DNA of 62,099 bases, from NCBI GenBank assembly GCA_031549345.1, contig JAVBPY010000016.1, forward strand, positions 1 through 62,099, given 5' to 3'. Below the pieces are notes generated by a model. It was not told the origin of the DNA. It saw nothing but the letters and a program-made list of their open reading frames with translations, and made no database searches. The DNA is from CASFRF01 sp031549345. GTDB taxonomy: Bacteria; Verrucomicrobiota; Lentisphaeria; Victivallales; Victivallaceae. A program made the translations under genes and the position numbers. Shown here one piece after another: positions 36,085-42,666 of this stretch (positions within the stretch are counted from its first letter, which is position 1; every line of letters begins with the position of its first letter).

Positions 36085-36456
36085 CCTCCGTTTGCTTGGT
36101 CGATTACGCAAAGAACACGTCCGCTCATCCCCGAATCTCTTAAGCTCGGTCAGATACTGGCAACCCAATGGTATAACAAATACGTTCTTGGCTTGAACAA
36201 CAAATCAGAAAGAACTCTACGCTCAGTCGACGCTGGTCCCATGCATGATCGGCTCCTATAAGCAGCACGTGCGGAACCGGGATAAGGCGGTAGTGGTGGT
36301 TGCCATGAACTTCTCCGGCAAGGCACCAGAAGTTGAGCGCAAAGTTGTCCCGGCAAAGCAGGCAAGCAAGTTCCTCGGTACGATCAAAGAGTTTTCCAAT
36401 CCAGGAGTAGGGAGAACAGTTCCTTGCTACCAATAAAGCGGGGATGGATGCTCTGA
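36085..36456. other. degenerate stretch, no intact gene
   Basis: No convincing full gene. A plus-strand frame at about 36245-36436 translates to DKAVVVVAMNFSGKAPEVE, protein-like in character, and another frame reads ESLKLGQILATQWYNKYVLG near 36140, but neither has a start with ribosome binding site nor continues. They look like debris of one or more coding regions in different frames. Identity unknown. Confidence 0.4.
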
Positions 36457-36493
36457 AAACCGGGATCATGAATAACTCATGATCCCGGTTTTC
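36457..36493. terminator. strong, probably bidirectional terminator
   Basis: A 14-bp perfect stem, AACCGGGATCATGA (36459-36472) with TCATGATCCCGGTT (36478-36491), 5-base loop, flanked by A and T runs on both sides. It closes the degenerate region on the plus strand and the flavin-reductase remnant on the minus strand. Confidence 0.85.
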
Positions 36494-36507
36494 TTTTTTG
36501 CTTATTC

Positions 36508-36807
36508 TTATTTTCTCACCCAAATATGGGTGATTTCCCCAAAGGCATATTTACGGTAATCGCTTGCGTTTTTGTAAGCTTCGCTCAGGTAATCTTTTGC
36601 TTCCTGCGTACAAAAATCATTCGGCTCGGGAGTGGTGAGTTGTATTAAGGTACATTCAATGATCAACTTGGCTTCTTTAAAAGATATCTCACCACTTGGA
36701 GTTTGAACAGAGGTCAATTCAACCTCCTTCATTTTCTCACTGTCTCTGCCTGACTTGCTTCCCAGGAAGAGCATTTGCGCCCTATGCTCATCCGGAAAGT
36801 AAGACAT
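36508..36807 (-). pseudogene. 3' remnant of a flavin reductase / flavoredoxin-family gene
   Basis: About 99 codons of open frame matching the C-terminal half of flavin reductase-like FMN-binding proteins: SYFPDEHRAQMLFLGSKSGR, EAKLIIECTLIQL and, at the end, KYAFGEITHIWVRK. The N-terminal half (FMN-binding part, about 80-90 aa) is missing: upstream of 36807 the frame turns into sequence with no resemblance to the family and no start signal. Because the loss is abrupt, it looks like a deletion or insertion junction rather than gradual decay. Confidence 0.65.
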
Positions 36808-36829
36808 CTGGAAGCAGCAGGTCTTCCGC

Positions 36830-37009
36830 ATGGCCGAACGCGCCCGAGCACTGAAAGACTGCCGTCTCGACGAACTTGATATCTCCGAAGCCACCGCCGC
36901 GGCGAAGTTCTGCCGGATCGAATTCGCCGATTTTCTCGCCGAGGAGGAAAGGGAAATCCCCGAACCGGCCAGCTGGCAGGATCAGGACGAAGAAAACGAG
37001 GAGGAATAA
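36830..37009 (+). CDS. small acidic protein or C-terminal gene fragment (59 aa)
   Basis: MAERARALKDCRLDELDISE onward, ending in a strongly acidic EEEREIPEP...DQDEENEEE tail. The frame stays open upstream of the ATG to 36803, adding DIWKQQVFR, which is as protein-like as the rest, so this may be the 3' end of a gene whose front was removed at the same junction that truncates the flavin reductase. No ribosome binding site is evident. Its stop lies just before the next start, whose ribosome binding site is in its last codons. Confidence 0.4.
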   Translation: MAERARALKDCRLDELDISEATAAAKFCRIEFADFLAEEEREIPEPASWQDQDEENEEE

Positions 37010-37010
37010 G

Positions 37011-37220
37011 ATGGCGAAGACCGTGATCACGATCATTGATACCGACGATCCGGACGATTCATTAAAAATTTCAATCCAGTACGATGGGAAAAAGCATTTC
37101 TCTGGAGAAACGCCGATGGAGAATTGGAAGCCGTGTCGAACAGCGCCGCTGTCGGGCTCCGGATGGTACACTGGTTTTGCGAGGATATCAAAAAAGGAGA
37201 TTAAAAACATACGGGAGTAA
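37011..37220 (+). CDS. hypothetical 69-aa protein
   Basis: MAKTVITIIDTDDPDDSLKI at the N-terminus, then a short strand-rich protein with GSGWYTGFARISKKEI near the end. GAGGAGGAA lies 5-12 bases upstream of the ATG, in the last codons of the previous frame, so the two look translationally linked. No signal peptide, membrane helix or known motif. The pair could be leftovers of a phage or other mobile element. Confidence 0.5.
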   Translation: MAKTVITIIDTDDPDDSLKISIQYDGKKHFSGETPMENWKPCRTAPLSGSGWYTGFARISKKEIKNIRE

Positions 37221-37228
37221 AATAAAGC

Positions 37229-37255
37229 GGCCGCCGGAATGGAACTCCGGCGGCC
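37229..37255. terminator. GC-rich inverted repeat, possible terminator
   Basis: GGCCGCCGGA (37229-37238) and TCCGGCGGCC (37246-37255) are a perfect 10-bp stem with 7-base loop, 8 bases after the 69-aa stop. There is no T run on the plus side; on the minus side it would be followed by a T-rich tract. Confidence 0.4.
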
Positions 37256-37444
37256 AACCCGGGCGAACAAGACAACGTTTTCACGGGCGGTAGAGGGAGC
37301 GAAGTATCCGATTCCGGCTACGGGTTTGGCGGCCGGATGGAATGTTTTTCGCCTGCAACGGATGCGACAAAATTGGATGTTCAGGATATTCACAAATATT
37401 GCCCAAAAAGTTCACAAAAGTTTTCATTTTTTGTGTTTTGCATC

Positions 37445-37472
37445 TTGACATTTGACTTTATATAACTATAAT
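37445..37472 (+). promoter_or_regulatory. consensus sigma70-like promoter
   Basis: TTGACA (37445-37450), 16-base spacer, TATAAT (37467-37472): perfect match to both consensus boxes. It would give a leader of about 95 bases before the 76-aa gene, including a 4-codon ORF. Confidence 0.8.
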
Positions 37473-37513
37473 AAAAGTGCAGGTAAAAATAAATCAACTG
37501 AAAGGAGGCAGCT

Positions 37514-37528
37514 ATGCATCCCACCTAA
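37514..37528 (+). other. 4-codon leader ORF (MHPT)
   Basis: AAAGGAGG (37501-37508), 5 bases, ATG CAT CCC ACC TAA. A stronger ribosome binding site than most genes in the window. Followed by the palindrome AGATTGCAATCT (37533-37544) and then the ribosome binding site of the 76-aa gene. Too short to judge by composition. Confidence 0.4.
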
Positions 37529-37576
37529 AAAAAGATTGCAATCTCGTAACGTAAAATTTTAACAAAAGGAGAGAAA

Positions 37577-37807
37577 ATGAGTTCAATGCTGTCAATTGTA
37601 AGCGTCTTAAATCTAGGCGTTTTCACGCCCAAAGATCAAGCTTCGGATTGTCGGGAATCGGCGACAATCGCTGACGGTTGTTGCACTGCGTCTGAAGGAT
37701 GGTATCTGGAAAAGAGCCAGAGAAATACCGTCCGTCTTGTTGGCCTGTGTGACGCTATAGACAGGAGGGCTGGAAAAAATCTAACATCCTGGAATTGCGC
37801 TCCGTAG
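37577..37807 (+). CDS. hypothetical 76-aa protein
   Basis: ATG at 37577 preceded by AAAGGAG. Starts MSSMLSIVSVLNLGVFTPKD, five Cys residues including a CC pair and C-terminal SWNCAP. No family recognised, no strong membrane helix. Composition is less GC-rich than the chromosome on either side. The main argument that it is real is the consensus promoter and ribosome binding site in front of it. Confidence 0.45.
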   Translation: MSSMLSIVSVLNLGVFTPKDQASDCRESATIADGCCTASEGWYLEKSQRNTVRLVGLCDAIDRRAGKNLTSWNCAP

Positions 37808-37964
37808 GAAAGTGGCGTGAGATGTCGAAAGTAGGATTTCGCTACCCTAAATCGACTTCTTGATGCGGGTAATTGTGCAGGGGATTTCACTACATTCTCA
37901 AGGGCGATTGTCGGCAAATGATCGGCTCAAAAGGTGTTGATTCCTGCAAATCATTTTCGATTAT

Positions 37965-37990
37965 TATAATAATTATAAATATTTAGGAGG
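37965..37990 (+). promoter_or_regulatory. -10 box and ribosome binding site of the toxin-like gene leader
   Basis: TATAAT at 37965-37970 in an AT-rich tract; a TTGATT lies at 37937-37942 but with a 22-base spacer, too long for a normal -35, so the promoter is uncertain. AGGAGG at 37985-37990 serves the leader ORF. Confidence 0.35.
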
Positions 37991-37996
37991 TGCCCC

Positions 37997-38017
37997 ATGA
38001 ATAGCATAACCCAATAA
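37997..38017 (+). other. 6-codon leader ORF (MNSITQ)
   Basis: AGGAGG, 6 bases, then ATG AAT AGC ATA ACC CAA TAA. The stop is followed after 2 bases by the AGGAGA ribosome binding site of the next gene. Same architecture as the MHPT leader ORF 480 bases upstream. Confidence 0.4.
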
Positions 38018-38031
38018 CCAGGAGAAGTACC

Positions 38032-38277
38032 ATGTATTGCGTATCACTTGCGTCCGACATTGAAAAAGCGTTCCTGAGCGGTTCAGTTGTTTTCCAATCA
38101 AAACTAATCTTTTTGTGCGAGGAACTGAAAAAGTTTGGTCCGATTCGTTCGGATTGGCCCGGATTCGGTTTTAGCCCTAAAAACGAGGTTTATTTTTGCG
38201 ATGTGACCGAGAATTTGACTGTGTTTTGGCGAATTGAGGGGCAGGATAGAATCAATGTTTTCGAGTTGTCGTATTAG
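38032..38277 (+). CDS. RelE/ParE-superfamily-like small protein, candidate toxin
   Basis: 81 aa: MYCVSLASDIEKAFLSGSVV at the start, then KLIFLCEELKKFGPIRSDWP and YFCDVTENLTVFWRIEGQDR. The order helix-helix-then strands ending in a W-R-I motif resembles compact RelE/ParE-type mRNA interferase-like proteins, and an XRE-type regulator gene follows 200 bases on in the same direction. This is an inference from size, pattern and context; no catalytic residue can be assigned securely. Preceded by AGGAGA and a 6-codon leader ORF. Lower GC than the chromosome around it. Confidence 0.5.
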   Translation: MYCVSLASDIEKAFLSGSVVFQSKLIFLCEELKKFGPIRSDWPGFGFSPKNEVYFCDVTENLTVFWRIEGQDRINVFELSY

Positions 38278-38302
38278 GCCGTGTCTTTTTTATGCAATTG
38301 GG

Positions 38303-38334
38303 GGAACACGACGGCCCTAGGGGTGTCGTGTTCC
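38303..38334 (+). terminator. inverted repeat after the toxin-like gene
   Basis: GGAACACGAC (38303-38312) and GTCGTGTTCC (38325-38334), perfect 10-bp stem. The T run follows only after AACCGC, so termination may be partial, which would let the XRE gene be read from the same transcript. Confidence 0.5.
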
Positions 38335-38477
38335 AACCGCTTTTTTTGCGGCTGCTCGCAGAGCGTGCGCGCGAGGTAATGTTCTTCCGGAGGCAAGTCT
38401 CCGGGATAACACGACCGGAATCAAAAAAACTTTTTGATGTGCTGAAGGTTTAAATAGTAAGGAAAGGGGGCTGCTAT

Positions 38478-38828
38478 ATGTTGTATATAACAACCAATCC
38501 CCAGTGTGAAATCTACCTGAGCGGTGAGGGTGCCGCTCAGGTAGTGGAGTACCTGCGAAAGCGATTTGCGCTCCAGGAAATCTACAATAGAGACAAAAAA
38601 AACGTAATTTCTTCAACCGAAAGCACTTGGTGGGATGAAAACCGCTTTCGCCGTCTTGCTGGGGCCCGCTTGAAGGCCGACTTGACCCAAGAGCGTCTCG
38701 CGGCCCTATCTGGCCTCGCAAAAACCACAATTTGCTTGTACGAACGAGGGAAGCGGAAGATATCGAAACGTGCCGCCGAGAAACTTGGGAAAGCGCTGAA
38801 AATTTCCCCGGATCTGCTCTTGGGGTAA
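38478..38828 (+). CDS. XRE-family helix-turn-helix protein, candidate antitoxin/regulator
   Basis: 116 aa. The C-terminal 60 residues are a Cro/CI-type HTH: RFRRLAGARLKADLTQERLA, then GLAKTTICLYERGKRKISKR and AAEKLGKALKISPDLLLG. The N-terminal 50 residues (MLYITTNPQCEIYLSGEGAA...) match nothing I know. GGAAAGGGGG lies just upstream of the ATG. Codons 12-22 contain a perfect 12-bp inverted repeat. The order toxin-like then HTH gene is that of HigBA-type modules. Confidence 0.7.
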   Translation: MLYITTNPQCEIYLSGEGAAQVVEYLRKRFALQEIYNRDKKNVISSTESTWWDENRFRRLAGARLKADLTQERLAALSGLAKTTICLYERGKRKISKRAAEKLGKALKISPDLLLG

Positions 38829-38904
38829 TTAATGAGCGTTGTATTTTCACCGCATTGGATCGGCGTTGCCGATCCGTCCAGTTCCTCTTGCGATGGAATC
38901 CAGC

Positions 38905-38934
38905 AAAAACCGGGGAATGTTCCCCGGCTTTTTT
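38905..38934. terminator. bidirectional terminator
   Basis: CCGGGGAA (38910-38917), TG, TTCCCCGG (38920-38927), with an A run before and T run after. Closes the XRE gene on the plus strand and the remnant on the minus strand. Confidence 0.75.
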
Positions 38935-38945
38935 GTTTTATGGAG

Positions 38946-39101
38946 TCAGGTTTCGGGGGCGAAGAGGGAGGGTTCGTCGTTGTAGGTTTGCAGGAGCTTG
39001 CGGCGGGCGGCGAGGTCCAGGTGGGCGATCTGTTCGTGCACCGAGTCCAGGAGGGTTGCTTCCGGTGGAGAGAGGGTGTAGGCGTGGAATACGCGCATGA
39101 C
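38946..39101 (-). pseudogene. 3' remnant of an unidentified gene
   Basis: A minus-strand frame of about 51 codons begins at or before 39101 (MRVFHAYTLSPPEATLLDSV) and ends LDLAARRKLLQTYNDEPSLF just in front of a terminator. Amphipathic, GC-rich codon use like the chromosome and unlike the adjacent XRE gene. Upstream of 39101 the frame loses protein character. Probably the end of a gene cut away during rearrangement beside the tRNA. Confidence 0.4.
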
Positions 39102-39257
39102 GACGCGCGCACCGCACCTACGTTGACATGAGGGGAAAGATGGTTGCACAAAGTGAAGAAAAAAGAAGAAGATTGTTTTTGAAGGAACGCAACAAATTGG
39201 CTCACCCACAAATCATGAACACAAGTGGATTTTAATATGATATTTTGAGGGAGAAAA

Positions 39258-39335
39258 TGGTCGGGGTGAGAGGATTCGAACCTCCGGCCTCTACGTCCCG
39301 AACGTAGCGCTCTAGCCAGACTGAGCCACACCCCG
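39258..39335 (-). tRNA. tRNA-Pro(CGG)
   Basis: Complete cloverleaf on the minus strand: acceptor CGGGGTG/CACCCCG, D arm GCTC...GAGC, anticodon arm CTACG-TTCGGGA-CGTAG with anticodon CGG, T arm GGAGG-TTCGAAT-CCTCT, discriminator A and an encoded CCA (39258-39260). Reads proline CCG codons. Bounds the degraded accessory patch at 36.0-39.2 kb; tRNA genes are frequent integration targets, but I found no second copy of its 3' end in the window. Confidence 0.97.
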
Positions 39336-39369
39336 ACTTGGGCTCCGGATAGTTCCGGAGCGATTTAAT

Positions 39370-39397
39370 AATATAGCTTCGTTCCCGGGAAAAGCAA
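39370..39397 (-). promoter_or_regulatory. promoter of tRNA-Pro
   Basis: On the minus strand TTGCTT (39397-39392), 16-base spacer, TATATT (39375-39370), about 35 bases before the tRNA 5' end. Confidence 0.6.
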
Positions 39398-39402
39398 ATG
39401 CG

Positions 39403-40032
39403 TTATTCGCTTTTTTTCAGGGAAATGATTACCTTCTTCAGCGCGCCTTCGCCTTCGCTTGTGGTTTCAAGCTCGGCATCGTCCTGCAACGTTACGTGGA
39501 TAATGCGGCGGTCGCGCGCATTCATCGCGGGGAGCGTTACCGATTCGCCCCAACGCTTCACCTCTTTCGCGCGGTCAAGCGCAAGCTGCGCAAGCTCCTG
39601 CTCGCTCGCGCCATCTTCACGCTCCGGGGAACGCCGACGCGGAGGACGCTCGGAACGTTCCGCGCCTTCGCCCGCATCCGCGGAGTGTTCGCGGCGTTCA
39701 CGACGCTCTCCGCGATCGCGGCGTTCGCGACGGTCGTCTTCCGGACGCGGCTCGCGGCTGCCGCGGGCATAGCTGTCGATATCAAGCGTTACACGCGGAC
39801 AATTCTCTTCGCCGTGGAACATTATCCGGTTCAACAGAAGCTGAAGACTCTCCAAAGTCTGCCCCTTCCGGCCGATGATTCTACCCGCATCGTCCGAGGC
39901 GATTTTGATCAAAAGATCCGAATCCTGCTCCTCCACCTTCAACGCAGCTTCCAGCCCAAGCAGATCGAACATCCGACCCAACACGGTCAATGCCTTGTCC
40001 TTCTGCTCCTCCATGCTCATTCCTTCCGACAT
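39403..40032 (-). CDS. jag: Jag/EloR-type KH-R3H RNA-binding protein
   Basis: 209 aa. KH domain with GRIIGRKGQTLESLQLLLN (GxxG loop) at 50-68, R3H domain from about 149 with NARDRRIIHVTLQDD and LKKVIISLK. The Jag_N domain of longer homologues is absent. Between KH and R3H, residues 91-143 are a low-complexity Arg/Glu/Asp insert (RRERRDRGERRERREH). Last gene of the rpmH-rnpA-yidD-yidC-jag cluster, where Jag partners are usually found. AAGGAG precedes the ATG. Confidence 0.92.
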   Translation of the reverse strand: MSEGMSMEEQKDKALTVLGRMFDLLGLEAALKVEEQDSDLLIKIASDDAGRIIGRKGQTLESLQLLLNRIMFHGEENCPRVTLDIDSYARGSREPRPEDDRRERRDRGERRERREHSADAGEGAERSERPPRRRSPEREDGASEQELAQLALDRAKEVKRWGESVTLPAMNARDRRIIHVTLQDDAELETTSEGEGALKKVIISLKKSE

Positions 40033-40085
40033 AAAACTTACTCCTTCAAATGAAATGGGTGGGCGTTCCCGCCCCGCTTTAAATA

Positions 40086-41798
40086 TTATTTGGCGACCGC
40101 CGCCGGCTGTCGATCCGCTTTACGGCGCTGGATCAACAGTTGTACAATACTGAATGTTTGACTGACCGTCCAATACAGCGTGAGCCCGCTTGGCAGATCG
40201 TACAGGAAAAACAGCATCACAAGGGGCATGGCAAGCATCATCTTCTGCTGCATCGGCTCCATCGCCGTCGGCGTAAGCTGTTGCTGGAAAACCATCAACC
40301 CGGTCATGGCAAGCACAAGAGGATTCAGCGGCAAATCGAAAAAGCCGAGCGGTATCCGGCAAATCGTATCCGGCATCGCCAAGTCCGACGCCCAGAGAAA
40401 TGAAACTTGACGGAGCTGCATCGCGCCTTCCAGCGTGCCGTACAGCGCGATAAAGACCGGAATTTGCAGCAGGAGCGGAAGGCAACCGCCGAAGGGATTT
40501 ACTTTCTCCTCGCGATACAGTTCCATCGTTTTTGTGTTCAACATCTGGGGATTGTCGCGATAGCGCTCGCGGAGCTCCTTGATTTTCGGCTGTACCGTCT
40601 GCATCTTCTTCATGGACGCATTCGCTTTGGCCGTTGCGGGCCAGAAAAGAATCCGCACCATCAACGTCAGGAGAATAATGCTGACGCCGTAGCTGTTGCA
40701 GAACCCGTTCAGCCACACCAACACCCACAGGAGGAAGCGGGCCAGAGGGTCTAGAATCCACCAGGAAAGGTGCATCATTTTGCCCGCATCCGGCGCAAAC
40801 GCGCTCAGGTCCGCCATAATCTTCGGGCCGGCGTAATAACGGAATTTGTATTCGATTTCGCCGTTGGCCGGAATCTGCACATCGGCGTAGGCCGCCGCAA
40901 TGGCGGCGAGCGAATAATTCTGATTACCGCGCGTAAGATCGGCGCTGTTGCAGACCAGCAACGTAAACGGAGCGCCCTCGGAACGGAGAATCAGCGCCAC
41001 GTATTTGTTGCTCAGCGCCGCCCACGATGCATTCGGAAAAAGCGCGGGCTGCTTGAAGGAAGCGCTCATGTCCTCGTATTTACCGTCGGCGGTCAGATAA
41101 TCCACCCGCAAAGGATCGTTCCGCACTTTGTCGCCGGAAAGGATCGACCACGGCTGCAAATCGCCGCCGGAAATTTGAAGACGGCGGAGCACCAGGGGCG
41201 TTTCCGCGGAGTTGCGCAGAACAAGGCTGAAATCAATCGCGTTATCCTTGTTCATTTTCCACGTGGAATCGGCGATGAATTCGCGTCCATCCGCAAGGCG
41301 GAGGAGGCGGCTTACGCGGACGGAATTTTCGTCCCGCGGCTCCCCGGAAAGCACCTCCAGAACCTGCACGGGCTGCTCGCAGGAGAAAGCGAGCGCGCCT
41401 GCATGAAGCGGAACAGCAAGGGGAAGCGTGGCGGCGTTGTTGTTGTCGATCAGCACTTCTTTGGAGCGGTCCGCCGTCATACAACCGCGGAGACGGATCG
41501 AGTCGAGCGCGCCGGTAGACGGGGAAATGCTCAGGACGATCCGGTCATTCTCCAACGTAAGATTGGGCCGCGCCGGAAGGGCGGGAGCTGTGGCGGTCAC
41601 CGGCACTTTGGGCGCTTCCGCCTTCGGCGTTTCCACACTAACCACAGGCTGGGGAGCTTGAACGGGCGGCTGAACAGCAACAGGGACGGGAACGGGGGCC
41701 GGAGCAATCCAGCCGAGGCGGCGGGCCAATGGTTCCCATGTGAAGAGCAACAGGATGCAGATCGCTATGACGATCGCGGTCTCTTTATCAAATTTCAC
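40086..41798 (-). CDS. yidC: membrane protein insertase YidC, Gram-negative type
   Basis: 570 aa. N-terminal membrane anchor (ETAIVIAICILLLFTWEPLA), Pro/Val-rich linker, large periplasmic beta-sandwich domain to about residue 340, then five-helix insertase core with the LLLTLMVRILFWPATAKANA segment that carries the hydrophilic-groove Arg, and LPLLLQIPVFIALYGTLEGA. The large periplasmic domain indicates a double-membrane envelope. Six bases after yidD. Confidence 0.96.
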   Translation of the reverse strand: MKFDKETAIVIAICILLLFTWEPLARRLGWIAPAPVPVPVAVQPPVQAPQPVVSVETPKAEAPKVPVTATAPALPARPNLTLENDRIVLSISPSTGALDSIRLRGCMTADRSKEVLIDNNNAATLPLAVPLHAGALAFSCEQPVQVLEVLSGEPRDENSVRVSRLLRLADGREFIADSTWKMNKDNAIDFSLVLRNSAETPLVLRRLQISGGDLQPWSILSGDKVRNDPLRVDYLTADGKYEDMSASFKQPALFPNASWAALSNKYVALILRSEGAPFTLLVCNSADLTRGNQNYSLAAIAAAYADVQIPANGEIEYKFRYYAGPKIMADLSAFAPDAGKMMHLSWWILDPLARFLLWVLVWLNGFCNSYGVSIILLTLMVRILFWPATAKANASMKKMQTVQPKIKELRERYRDNPQMLNTKTMELYREEKVNPFGGCLPLLLQIPVFIALYGTLEGAMQLRQVSFLWASDLAMPDTICRIPLGFFDLPLNPLVLAMTGLMVFQQQLTPTAMEPMQQKMMLAMPLVMLFFLYDLPSGLTLYWTVSQTFSIVQLLIQRRKADRQPAAVAK

Positions 41799-41803
41799 GC
41801 AAA

Positions 41804-42025
41804 TTACCTTAACTTCGTAGGTGCTTCCGGCACCGGGTCATGACCGCCGCGACAAAACGGCTGGCAACGCAACACGCGCCCCGCGGTCAACAGTCCTCCA
41901 CGCCAAAAACCGTGCCGAAGCAAGGCGGCGACGCCATAATGCGAACAAGTCGGCGTAAAACGGCAACAATTCGGCAACCAGGGAGCAACGACAATCTGGT
42001 ACCCCCGGATCAGCCCAATCAACAT
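41804..42025 (-). CDS. yidD: membrane protein insertion efficiency factor
   Basis: 73 aa. Family pattern IRGYQIVVAPWLPNCCRFTP followed by TCSHYGVAAL, with Cys-rich CRFTPTCS and RVLRCQPFCRGGHDP. Start at MLIGLIRGYQ, which overlaps the rnpA stop by 7 bases; the upstream open frame is an rnpA shadow. Assists YidC/Sec insertion. Confidence 0.93.
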   Translation of the reverse strand: MLIGLIRGYQIVVAPWLPNCCRFTPTCSHYGVAALLRHGFWRGGLLTAGRVLRCQPFCRGGHDPVPEAPTKLR

Positions 42026-42408
42026 TCGGGCGGCGAGGCTGCAACTTCCCGGGAAAGAATCCCCTCCTGCGCGAAGAGCTTCGCCAACTCCCGTGTCGCC
42101 TGCTGCCGTTTCCATTCCATCATCCGCTTCCGGGGAATCAGGACGATCCATCCGGAGTTCTGAAGATGCGGCGAGAGGAGCCGGAGGCTTTCCCAAAGCA
42201 GTCGGCGGGCACGGTTCCGTTCGACCGCAAGAAGACTGTATTTCTTCCCGCAGATTACGCCGCATTTAAATTCTCCGTTCGGCGACGGTGCAACAACAGC
42301 CAGCATTCCAGTGCCGACTTGCTTGCGCCCCGTCTGACGAACCAGGTCAAATTCGGACTTCAGGCGGAGATGCGCCAATTTTCGCGCCGTCCGCCGAGTT
42401 TCCGGCAT
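42019..42408 (-). CDS. rnpA: ribonuclease P protein component
   Basis: 129 aa from MPETRRTARKLAHLRLKSEF. The RNR-like signature is VERNRARRLLWESLRLL, preceded by KCGVICGKKYSLLAV and followed by WIVLIPRKRMMEW. The frame is open for another 60 codons upstream, but that stretch is rpmH read in the wrong frame; the ATG 5 bases after the rpmH stop is the sensible start. The RNase P RNA gene is not in the window. Confidence 0.93.
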   Translation of the reverse strand: MPETRRTARKLAHLRLKSEFDLVRQTGRKQVGTGMLAVVAPSPNGEFKCGVICGKKYSLLAVERNRARRLLWESLRLLSPHLQNSGWIVLIPRKRMMEWKRQQATRELAKLFAQEGILSREVAASPPEC

Positions 42409-42413
42409 GGCAA

Positions 42414-42551
42414 TCAGGCGGTGGTCAGGCGGGCGCGGCCCTTCTGACGGCGGCGCTTCAGGGTAGCGCGACCGTTGCGGGTCGCCATTTTGGCACGAAA
42501 TCCGAGTTTGCGCTTGCGCTTGCGCACCGAGGGCTGAAAGGTTCTTTTCAT
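42414..42551 (-). CDS. rpmH: 50S ribosomal protein L34
   Basis: 45 aa beginning MKRTFQPSVRKRKRKLGFRA, then MATRNGRATLKRRRQKGRAR and LTTA: unmistakable L34. Short and easily missed because it is overlapped by a longer wrong-frame opening of rnpA. Heads the rnpA-yidD-yidC-jag cluster; dnaA, the common upstream neighbour, is not here, fabG is. Confidence 0.97.
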   Translation of the reverse strand: MKRTFQPSVRKRKRKLGFRAKMATRNGRATLKRRRQKGRARLTTA

Positions 42552-42598
42552 TTTCTATCCTTATTGGGTTTGTTTCTTTATTTTCCACGCAAGCAATT

Positions 42599-42626
42599 AA
42601 TATACATGCGAAGAGTAATTATGCAA
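42599..42626 (-). promoter_or_regulatory. promoter of rpmH
   Basis: TTGCAT (42626-42621), 16-base spacer, TATATT (42604-42599) on the minus strand, about 50 bases before the rpmH ATG. Between it and fabG is a CCGGCC/GGCCGG stem-loop (about 42633-42653). Confidence 0.6.
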
Positions 42627-42666
42627 GCCGCGCCGGCCCGAAAAACAGGCCGGTACGCTTTCTTTT

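Larger units (their letters stand above)
38829..39257. other. intergenic stretch between the XRE gene and tRNA-Pro
   Basis: About 430 bases with a bidirectional terminator at 38905 and a short minus-strand remnant at 38946-39101. The last 130 bases before the tRNA are A-rich and hold nothing I can identify. A plus-strand frame from 38832 is the mirror of the minus-strand remnant. Confidence 0.5.

Noticed and set aside
38832..39131. 99-codon plus-strand frame after the XRE gene
   Set aside because: It runs across a strong terminator and is mostly the mirror of the minus-strand remnant; no ribosome binding site.
38582..39331. Minus-strand frame starting MWLSLARALRSGRRGRRFES
   Set aside because: The N-terminus is the translation of the tRNA-Pro gene, a classic spurious peptide; the rest runs antisense to the XRE gene.
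42019..42588. Longer version (189 aa) of RnpA
   Set aside because: The first 60 codons overlie rpmH in another frame; the ATG 5 bases after rpmH is used instead.
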